A stretch of 11,973 nt of DNA from Clostridia bacterium. GTDB lineage: Bacteria > Bacillota_A > Clostridia > Oscillospirales > Acutalibacteraceae. The translations under genes and the position numbers were made by a program. This document shows, in pieces, positions 7,274 to 11,973 of this stretch (within the stretch, counting starts at the first letter, position 1; every line of letters begins with the position of its first letter). The notes under the pieces were generated by a model that saw only the letters and a program-made list of their open reading frames with translations, was not told where the DNA came from and made no database searches. The stretch spans positions 1 through 11,973 of the forward strand of contig JAILQN010000158.1 in NCBI GenBank assembly GCA_024699005.1. Direction: 5' to 3'.

Positions 7274-9616
7274 TTACTGTTGGTTATGCTCTTCGCACAG
7301 CCATACGTTACACGGTATATCCGCGCAGTTTTTATCTGCAAACAGGGCTTTTATCGTGACCGTTCTGCCTTCCGATCCCTCCGGCAGAGTCATAAAGAAG
7401 GTGTTGTTTTTATCACTGCTCATGACCCTGTGCTCCCAGACGTTGGCTTTGTAATCGGGGGCGCGGCGGGGGAAGCCGACGTTTTCGCCGTCTATCTCCG
7501 AAGCGCAGTAAACGCCCTCCGCGCCGTGGACTCCCTCTATGGCGACTGCCAGATAGGAGCCGGGTTTGTGTTCCGGGATGACTATGCTGCCGGTCTTCAT
7601 GACCGCGGCGCGTTTTTTTGAATAAGGCGCCTGCATATTATTGCCGCGGGCGTCTTTTAAATCGTAAGCTCTTCCGTCCTTCTTCACCCGCACGGCGTAA
7701 ATGCGCTCCGGCGGGCATGGCAGGCGGAAATATCTCATTTTCGCGTTCACCGGGAAGACCGCGCGCAGGACTTTTCCCTCTGCCGGGTAAGTGGTATGCT
7801 TGCCCTGGACGATTATTTCAACGGTCTTACTGTCAACAGCGGTGTCGAGCGATGAACGCTTCACGTTCCTCCAGCCGGTGAAATCGGCCGAGCAGTCTAT
7901 CGCTTCGGGGATAAGGGCAGGCTTTATCTCCGGAGTCTCTTTATTGACGGCGAAGAATTCGATCTCCACAGTGTCCGCGTCAAGGATCTTTCCGCAGTCC
8001 ACCCGCAGGCAGCCGCCGTCTGTACGCAGATTGTTATACTGATAAACAAGGCTCTGACCGTCAAAAAAGGTGTCCGGGTCGCCGTCGAACATCGCCCGTG
8101 CCTCGCAGCCGCGCAGTTTGTAGTGCTTCTGACCGAAAAACGCCTCTCTGGCTGCGATGACCTCCGGAATGCCGCTCTCACCCGAGCGCAGGACCGCCCT
8201 CGCCTCAAGGCTGTCGTTATCCGCCGGGAAGACAGCCGCCTCATATACAGCCTCTCCGTCCTCCGGATCAATGACGACGTCGTCAAGCGAGCCGAGAAAT
8301 ACGGGCGGTTTTTCCCGGATATCCATGCGCCTCAGCGCTCCGAAGGGGATATATTCGCCATTTCTGAGCATACCGATATGCCCGCCGTCGGAAGCGAGAT
8401 ATTTCACCTCCGCAGGCGCGCCGGTCTCATCTTCTTTTATGACTTCATAACGGCAGTTCGTCAGCACCGGGTCGGCGTATCCGGGCTTTGACACCTCGAT
8501 AAGAGCCGCGCGGAAGGGCAGAAGCGGCAATATCACCGTATCGCCGTAACGGAACTGCCCTGCGTTTTCTTCATATGGATGGCGGATATTGACGCAATAA
8601 GTCCCCTGCTCCGTAATACCTATCGACTCGTCTATCCTGAACTCAAGCCCGCGCAGCTCCCAGGTCGGGTTGCCGGTGCATATGTACCGCTTGCAGGAAG
8701 TCCCGCGGGAGACGGCGCCCGGTCCGAATTTTTCCGGCAGTTCCATGCCGTCGACCAGGATCTGTGCATTATGCTTATGCAGATTATAGATCCGCGCGAG
8801 CCTGGGCAGCTCGTTATCGCGGATGAACCAGGGGTTGCCGTAAAGCTCGGGAGCCAGGATCAGCGAGCGGCCGAAAGCCTGATAAACAAGATCGTCCTCA
8901 AAATAGTCCGGGGAGGAGGAGATACAGACTCCGTGATCCTCCGTCAGGCGGTCAAGGTCGGGGGTATTGCCGCGGAAGAACATATAAGCCCGGTTGTGCA
9001 TGGCTGTCACGGGATTGCATACGAGAACATCGATATAGGTTTCAACGCCGTTCCAGAGGTAGGTCGTGGCGTACGGCGCGGCTTCGTAAAGTTCGAGCCG
9101 GTGATTGAGGACGATGAGGTCCGGGCTGTATTTGCGGCACTCCTTCAGCATATCGGCGTATACTCCGGCTTTTTCGGGTCTGAGCTGACCGCAGACGCCG
9201 TCTATTTTGAACTCCGCGAAGTGATAGTCTCTGCACAGATGAACGTAAAAATCGAATCGGTCTTTTTCTGTCTCCGGATCGTCTCCGAACCCGTCCGGAC
9301 CGCCCCACAGCCCCATGCGTATGCCGATCTTCTCCGCCGCTGCGACCACGTTTCTGTAGCCCTCGGGATACTGCGAACGGAATTTCTCCGAGTTCGTATC
9401 GCCGTAACCGTTGGCGGCGCCGTCAAAATTGCCCGCATCCCAGGCGTAGATGCGGATCTGCATTCCGTAGGTCTCTTTCATGTAGCGGAAAAAGTCCAGA
9501 TTTACAAGCGTCTGTTTTTCCGTGGAACCCTCGTTGGTGTTGTTGATCCAGGAAAAATATTGCGGTATTGACGGCGTGCGCTCGTCCGCGCCGGATGTTT
9601 TTGCTGTTTTTATCAT
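7274..9616 (-). CDS. Glycoside-hydrolase-like TIM barrel protein with discoidin-like domain
   Basis: The 780-residue protein opens directly into a barrel-like region: QYFSWINNTNEGS (19-31), MQIRIYAWDAGNFDGAANG (52-70), IRMGLWGGPDGFG (99-111), then AEFKIDGVCG (134-143). The F-K-x-D segment resembles the nucleophile strand of clan GH-D enzymes such as alpha-galactosidases (D139); this is by-eye similarity and the family is not certain. Residues 305-385 look like a beta sandwich. Residues 500-560 (ARAMFDGDPDTFFDGQSL...) look like an F5/8 discoidin/CBM32-type domain. There is no signal peptide, so the enzyme is probably cytoplasmic. The start follows the heptamer array by 18 bases with only a weak AAGAAG ribosome binding site. 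The setting beside a sugar isomerase supports glycan degradation. Confidence 0.8.
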   Translation of the reverse strand: MIKTAKTSGADERTPSIPQYFSWINNTNEGSTEKQTLVNLDFFRYMKETYGMQIRIYAWDAGNFDGAANGYGDTNSEKFRSQYPEGYRNVVAAAEKIGIRMGLWGGPDGFGDDPETEKDRFDFYVHLCRDYHFAEFKIDGVCGQLRPEKAGVYADMLKECRKYSPDLIVLNHRLELYEAAPYATTYLWNGVETYIDVLVCNPVTAMHNRAYMFFRGNTPDLDRLTEDHGVCISSSPDYFEDDLVYQAFGRSLILAPELYGNPWFIRDNELPRLARIYNLHKHNAQILVDGMELPEKFGPGAVSRGTSCKRYICTGNPTWELRGLEFRIDESIGITEQGTYCVNIRHPYEENAGQFRYGDTVILPLLPFRAALIEVSKPGYADPVLTNCRYEVIKEDETGAPAEVKYLASDGGHIGMLRNGEYIPFGALRRMDIREKPPVFLGSLDDVVIDPEDGEAVYEAAVFPADNDSLEARAVLRSGESGIPEVIAAREAFFGQKHYKLRGCEARAMFDGDPDTFFDGQSLVYQYNNLRTDGGCLRVDCGKILDADTVEIEFFAVNKETPEIKPALIPEAIDCSADFTGWRNVKRSSLDTAVDSKTVEIIVQGKHTTYPAEGKVLRAVFPVNAKMRYFRLPCPPERIYAVRVKKDGRAYDLKDARGNNMQAPYSKKRAAVMKTGSIVIPEHKPGSYLAVAIEGVHGAEGVYCASEIDGENVGFPRRAPDYKANVWEHRVMSSDKNNTFFMTLPEGSEGRTVTIKALFADKNCADIPCNVWLCEEHNQQ

Positions 9617-9634
9617 TTGCGTGACTTCTTATTC

Positions 9635-9676
9635 AGAGCTTAGAACTTAGAGCTTAGAGCTTGGAGCTTGGAGCTT
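9635..9676. repeat. AGAGCTT heptamer array, left arm
   Basis: Six contiguous units lie at 9635, 9642, 9649, 9656, 9663 and 9670: AGAGCTT, AGAACTT, AGAGCTT, AGAGCTT, GGAGCTT, GGAGCTT. The following A (9677) completes the TAA stop of the four-helix-bundle gene on the - strand (9677-9675), so array and gene overlap. The array ends 18 bases upstream of the start codon of the glycoside-hydrolase-like gene. Confidence 0.95.
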
Positions 9677-10043
9677 ACTTGGAATTTAATCTGTTCTGCA
9701 GAGTATTTATCAAAGACGAGGTCATCAGGCTTATTTCCTGCAACAAACAAATTGTTGGCTTTATATCCGAAACAGTCAAGTAGTTCAAACGCACACAAAT
9801 CAACAATTGTGTTTCAAGTTCCGCTCTTGAGCCTTTTGCCACTTTTAAAAAATGTATGAACTCCCTGCCGCCCCTCGATTGTCCCTCGGCAATATCTGAT
9901 GGAATCGATACTGCAGCTCTGCGCATTTGATCTGACAAGGAATATAATTCCTCTTTCGGAAGTTTCTTAACCAGCTGATATACCTGTTCAACTACATTCA
10001 TAGCCTTCTTCCAGACATCTAATTTCTGATAATTCTCCTGCAT
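9675..10043 (-). CDS. Four-helix-bundle protein (S23/23S rRNA intervening-sequence protein family)
   Basis: This 122-residue protein matches the family signature throughout: YQKLDVWKKAM (5-15), VYQLVKKLPKEELYSLSDQMRRAAVS (21-46 region), IPSDIAEGQSRGG (47-59), FIHFLKVAKGSRAELETQLL (62-81) and a C-terminal helix. Relatives occur inside 23S rRNA intervening sequences and elsewhere in genomes, and the Avd accessory protein of diversity-generating retroelements has a similar fold. The general function is unknown; nucleic-acid binding has been suggested for relatives. ATG 10043 is preceded by AGGA. The gene is flanked on both sides by inverted heptamer arrays, and its stop codon lies inside the downstream array. 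Base composition is AT-richer than its neighbours. Confidence 0.93.
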   Translation of the reverse strand: MQENYQKLDVWKKAMNVVEQVYQLVKKLPKEELYSLSDQMRRAAVSIPSDIAEGQSRGGREFIHFLKVAKGSRAELETQLLICVRLNYLTVSDIKPTICLLQEISLMTSSLINTLQNRLNSK

Positions 10044-10068
10044 GCGTTCCTGTCTCCACTTCTATATC

Positions 10069-10110
10069 TAAGCTCTAAGCTCTAAGCTCTAAGTTCTAAA
10101 CTCTAAGTTC
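10069..10110. repeat. TAAGCTC heptamer array, right arm
   Basis: Six contiguous units lie at 10069, 10076, 10083, 10090, 10097 and 10104: TAAGCTC three times, then TAAGTTC, TAAACTC, TAAGTTC. This is the reverse complement of the left-arm unit (GAGCTTA). The units nearest the gene are uniform and the outer ones vary at the two central bases. It starts 4 bases downstream of the isomerase stop codon on the - strand. Confidence 0.95.
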
Positions 10111-10114
10111 TGTT

Positions 10115-10942
10115 TTACCTGTTTACCTGCTTAAGAAATTCAATGCTCATCTTCGCGGCGCCCATGGGAGTGTTGCCTTTCTCGGGCCTGTCCTGCTCCA
10201 CAATGAACCACTCGGCGCCTGCCTGCACGCCGGATTTCATGATGGCGGGCATATCCAGCACGCCGTGCCCCACCGGCATAAAGCTGAAATCCTCCTCGGA
10301 AGCGGTCTCGCCTCCGTCGTCTATGCCGATAAGGTCATAGAGTTTTTTCGGCTTATCCACGCCTTTTTTGACGTAATCCTTAAGGTGGACGAGGGGTGCT
10401 CTGCCGGAGTATCTGAGGATGTAATCCTCGGGCTCGGCTCCGCCCACGGACACCCAGCAGACGTCCAGCTCGGTCTGGAGCAGCTCGGCGGGGACCTTTT
10501 TATAAAGCACGTCCAGCCCGTATTCGCCGTCTATATCCACGAACTCAAAATCGTGATTGTGATAGCAGAGCGTCAGGCCGTATCTGTTCATGACCTTGCC
10601 GATATCCATGATGTCTTCGACGGTTTTTTCAAAACCGTCCGCGCCCGGGCGGCGCTCCTCGGTGACGTACGGCACTGCGATAAAGCGGCATCCTATAGTG
10701 GAATACGCCCTGGCGACGCCCTCCGGATCTGCGAGCATATCGTCCAGCGGCACGTGAGCCGAGACGGGTATGATGCCTATCTCGCGGCATCTGTCGCGGA
10801 CTTCCTCGGGCGAGTGGCCGAAGAGCCCCGCGAACTCCACGCCCTCGTAGCCCATATCTCTGATCTTCTGAAGTGTTCCGAAAAAGTCCTTCTCTGCTTC
10901 GTCGCGGACGGTGTAAAACTGGATAGCTATGGGTAATCTCAT
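10115..10942 (-). CDS. Sugar phosphate isomerase/epimerase-like TIM barrel protein
   Basis: From ATG 10942 the protein has 275 residues (MRLPIAIQFYTVRDEAEKDF...). It follows the xylose-isomerase-like (AP endonuclease 2) barrel pattern: MGYEGVEFAG (30-39), VSAHVP (60-65), LCYHNHDFEF (125-134), QTELDVCWV (156-164), PLVHLKDY (183-190), VGHGVLD (224-230) and FIVEQD (246-251). These carry the His, Asp and Glu residues that hold a divalent metal in the family. The likely role is isomerising, epimerising or oxidised-sugar handling in the cytoplasm; the substrate is not readable. GGGAGG lies 9 bases upstream (10957-10952), favouring this start over an upstream in-frame ATG at 10972 that falls in a repeat. 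It is the first gene of the - strand operon. Confidence 0.92.
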   Translation of the reverse strand: MRLPIAIQFYTVRDEAEKDFFGTLQKIRDMGYEGVEFAGLFGHSPEEVRDRCREIGIIPVSAHVPLDDMLADPEGVARAYSTIGCRFIAVPYVTEERRPGADGFEKTVEDIMDIGKVMNRYGLTLCYHNHDFEFVDIDGEYGLDVLYKKVPAELLQTELDVCWVSVGGAEPEDYILRYSGRAPLVHLKDYVKKGVDKPKKLYDLIGIDDGGETASEEDFSFMPVGHGVLDMPAIMKSGVQAGAEWFIVEQDRPEKGNTPMGAAKMSIEFLKQVNR

Positions 10943-10963
10943 GGTTATGTACCTCCCTGTTAT

Positions 10964-10991
10964 AATGTGCAATGTGCAGTTTGCAATGTGC
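10964..10991. repeat. AATGTGC heptamer array in the isomerase leader
   Basis: Four contiguous units: AATGTGC (10964), AATGTGC (10971), AGTTTGC (10978) and AATGTGC (10985). It lies just upstream of the isomerase ribosome binding site, inside the predicted 5' leader of the - strand operon. Confidence 0.85.
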
Positions 10992-11060
10992 GATTGCGTT
11001 GAGGAATATTATATGCGAACACAGTCACCGCACCGGAAGATTTCCGTGGGCGACATTGAA

Positions 11061-11089
11061 ATGATATCATACAATGAACGTTTTGGCAA
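11061..11089 (-). promoter_or_regulatory. Probable promoter of the isomerase/glycoside hydrolase operon
   Basis: On the - strand, TTGCCA (11089-11084) and TATCAT (11066-11061) are 17 bp apart, and the -10 is preceded by TGA, an extended -10 pattern. A start near 11054 would give a leader of about 110 bases containing the AATGTGC array. The 310-base gap 10943-11252 holds this promoter, the divergent promoter at 11145, and two heptamer arrays; I see no gene in it. Confidence 0.55.
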
Positions 11090-11106
11090 CAGTTATTTGG
11101 ATCGGA

Positions 11107-11127
11107 AGCTCAAAACTCAAAGCTCAA
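11107..11127. repeat. AGCTCAA heptamer array between divergent promoters
   Basis: Three contiguous units: AGCTCAA (11107), AACTCAA (11114) and AGCTCAA (11121). The G/A variation at the second base resembles the AGCTC/AACTC variation within the right arm at 10069-10110. It lies between the - strand promoter at 11061-11089 and the + strand promoter at 11145-11173. Confidence 0.75.
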
Positions 11128-11144
11128 TGTTTACAATATTCCTA

Positions 11145-11173
11145 TTGACACGTTGATCACGTTGTGCTATTAT
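11145..11173 (+). promoter_or_regulatory. Sigma-A promoter of the zinc-type lipoprotein gene
   Basis: TTGACA (11145-11150) and TATTAT (11168-11173) are separated by exactly 17 bp, predicting a start near 11180 and a leader of about 70 bases. A direct repeat, CACGTTG at 11149-11155 and 11158-11164, fills the spacer. An inverted repeat, CAAATT (11182-11187) and AATTTG (11195-11200), sits just past the start point. Either could be an operator; a metal-responsive repressor is a reasonable guess but is not shown. Confidence 0.8.
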
Positions 11174-11252
11174 CCGATTTGCAAATTATTTTTAAATTTG
11201 TGCTGTCGATTTAAAAGATTCCGACGAAAACAGCTCATTTAGGGAGTTTAAT

Positions 11253-11846
11253 ATGAAAAAGATTTGCGTTTTTGTTCTTGCATTGAGTCTTTTGCTCGGG
11301 CTTTGCGCCTGCGGTGGGGAGGGAACAACCGAAACTTCAACAGGAACGGACACCGCTGCCGCCGGCGGGCTGCGCATCGTCTGCACGATTTTCCCGATCT
11401 ACGATTGGGTAAAAAACATCCTCGGATCGGATGAAAACGTCACCATGCTTCTGGACAGCGGAGTGGATCTGCATTCCTATCAGCCTACTGCGGACGACAT
11501 AATCACGATCGCAGGCTGCGATCTGTTCATTTTCGTCGGCGGCGCGTCGGACGGTTGGGTAAGCGGAGTACTGGAGTCTTCCGGTTCCGGCTGCAGGACT
11601 CTGAATCTTATGGAAGCCCTTTCCGGGCGCATCCGCGAGGAGGAGCAGGTAGAGGGCATGCAGGCGGAAGAAGAAGAACATGGCGACGGGACCGAATACG
11701 ACGAACATATCTGGCTGTCGGTCAGAAACGCCGCCGCCGCCTGCGACGCTATCTGCGCGGACCTCGGGAATCTCGATCCCGAAAATGCTTCCGTATACAA
11801 CGCCAGAACAGCGGAGTATAAGGCGAAGCTTGCATGTATGATGTAA
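11253..11846 (+). CDS. Truncated zinc-type ABC transporter substrate-binding lipoprotein
   Basis: The product is 197 residues. A lipoprotein signal (MKKICVFVLALSLLLG) ends in the lipobox LCAC with Cys20 as the lipid site. The ZnuA/AdcA-like domain follows: LRIVCTIFPIYDWVKNIL (40-57), the first metal His in GVDLHSYQP (H74), an acidic EEEEHGDG loop (about 139-146) in place of the usual His-rich loop, and the second His in YDEHIWLSVRNA (H152). The family needs about 300 residues; here homology ends at YKAKLA (about 194), and three foreign codons plus TAA follow. The C-terminal lobe with the remaining metal ligands is absent, so the product is probably non-functional. AGGGAG (11241-11246) supports the ATG. 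The cause appears to be an insertion element beginning near 11835. Confidence 0.85.
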   Translation: MKKICVFVLALSLLLGLCACGGEGTTETSTGTDTAAAGGLRIVCTIFPIYDWVKNILGSDENVTMLLDSGVDLHSYQPTADDIITIAGCDLFIFVGGASDGWVSGVLESSGSGCRTLNLMEALSGRIREEEQVEGMQAEEEEHGDGTEYDEHIWLSVRNAAAACDAICADLGNLDPENASVYNARTAEYKAKLACMM

Positions 11847-11881
11847 AATGATATGAGCCAAAAAAAAAGAGAAGATCAACC

Positions 11882-11909
11882 TTTGGTATGGTATAATCAA
11901 GCTACCAAA
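11882..11909 (+). promoter_or_regulatory. Extended -10 promoter bracketed by an inverted repeat in the IS leader
   Basis: TATAAT (11892-11897) is preceded by TGG, an extended -10 pattern; no good -35 is present. TTTGGTA (11882-11888) and TACCAAA (11903-11909) form a 7-bp inverted repeat around it, which could be a self-regulatory operator or a leader hairpin. Confidence 0.5.
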
Positions 11910-11940
11910 CAAAACCAACCAAATCAAAGGAGAACTTCTC

Positions 11941-11973
11941 ATGAACATAATAGCACAGGAAGCACGGAAAAGG
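11941..11973 (+). CDS. Start of a putative transposase (partial)
   Basis: ATG 11941 follows AAGGAG (11927-11932) at a spacing of 8 bases and opens an 11-codon frame, MNIIAQEARKR, that runs off the window. The opening is like those I associate with helix-turn-helix, DDE-type transposases of Clostridia, but 11 residues cannot establish the family. Its position just inside the disrupted lipoprotein gene supports a transposase. Confidence 0.55.
   Translation, partial: MNIIAQEARKR

Larger units (their letters stand above)
9634..10112 (-). mobile_element. Candidate repeat-bounded cassette carrying a four-helix-bundle gene
   Basis: Two arrays of six 7-bp units each, in opposite orientation, enclose one small gene. 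The outer ends are CAGA (9634-9637) and TCTG (10109-10112), continuing the inverted symmetry. The unit sits between two genes of an otherwise tight - strand operon. It is AT-richer than both neighbours, which suggests insertion. I see no transposase and no clear target-site duplication, so mobility is inferred. Confidence 0.5.
11835..11973 (+). mobile_element. Left end of an insertion sequence (continues past the window)
   Basis: Lipoprotein homology stops at about 11834. The new sequence begins TGTATGATGTAAAATG, is AT-rich, and has its own promoter elements and a transposase-like start. The right end and any target duplication are outside the window, so the exact boundary (within a few bases) and the family are not fixed. 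Confidence 0.6.

Noticed and set aside
8579..9571. 330-codon + strand open frame
   Set aside because: Lies fully inside the glycoside-hydrolase-like gene on the other strand, no ribosome binding site, no family resemblance.
9635..10110. The heptamer arrays as a CRISPR array
   Set aside because: Units are 7 bp, contiguous, without spacers, and in inverted orientation; no cas genes are nearby.
9634..10112. A diversity-generating retroelement, given the Avd-like fold
   Set aside because: No reverse transcriptase, template repeat or variable repeat is present; the protein is closer to the general S23 family.
11008..11013. TATAAT on the - strand as the operon's -10
   Set aside because: No acceptable -35 at 16-18 bp; the TTGCCA/TATCAT pair at 11061-11089 is better.
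10929..11156. Small + strand open frame in the divergent intergenic region
   Set aside because: It runs through a heptamer array and both promoter regions, with no ribosome binding site or recognisable product.

Overview
The window looks like a chromosomal stretch from an anaerobic gut-type member of Clostridia (Oscillospiraceae/Ruminococcaceae-like). The reasons are canonical AGGAGG ribosome binding sites and TTGACA/TATAAT promoters, a short S21 protein of Firmicute type, a dockerin-bearing secreted protein with GDVDGDG calcium loops, and fairly GC-rich coding sequence interrupted by a few AT-richer accessory genes. This placement is inferred from style; no marker gene here fixes the species.

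Layout. (1) 2-247: the tail of an unrecognised + strand gene converges on a bidirectional terminator with rpsU (bS21), which lies on the - strand behind a near-consensus promoter. (2) 673-6126, + strand: a secreted calcineurin-like phosphoesterase, a three-helix membrane protein of unknown family, lepA (elongation factor 4), then a RelB/RelE-type toxin-antitoxin pair. The genes are closely spaced and the run ends at a bidirectional terminator at 6155-6187. (3) 10942-6196, - strand: a sugar isomerase/epimerase-like TIM barrel, a small four-helix-bundle protein, a large glycoside-hydrolase-like protein with a discoidin-like domain, and a secreted dockerin/Ig-like/CHAP protein. This looks like a carbohydrate-use operon driven from a promoter near 11061-11089 and ending at the shared 6155-6187 terminator. 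(4) 11145-11973, + strand: a good promoter drives a zinc-type ABC substrate-binding lipoprotein. Its C-terminal lobe is missing because the sequence runs into what looks like the left end of an insertion sequence, whose transposase begins at 11941 and leaves the window.

The most unusual theme is a set of intergenic arrays with a strict 7-bp period but a different unit at each place: GGTGACA in a near-perfect inverted pair before lepA; AGAGCTT/TAAGCTC as six units on each side, inverted, around the four-helix-bundle gene; AATGTGC in the leader of the isomerase operon; and AGCTCAA between the two divergent promoters. The four-helix-bundle gene plus its two inverted arrays forms a compact cassette of about 480 bp (9634-10112) sitting between two genes of a metabolic operon, and the gene's own stop codon lies inside one array. 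This looks like a small mobile or repeat-linked genetic unit. The gene-free lepA array could be a gene-less relative of it. How the cassette moves, and what the protein does, cannot be read from the sequence.
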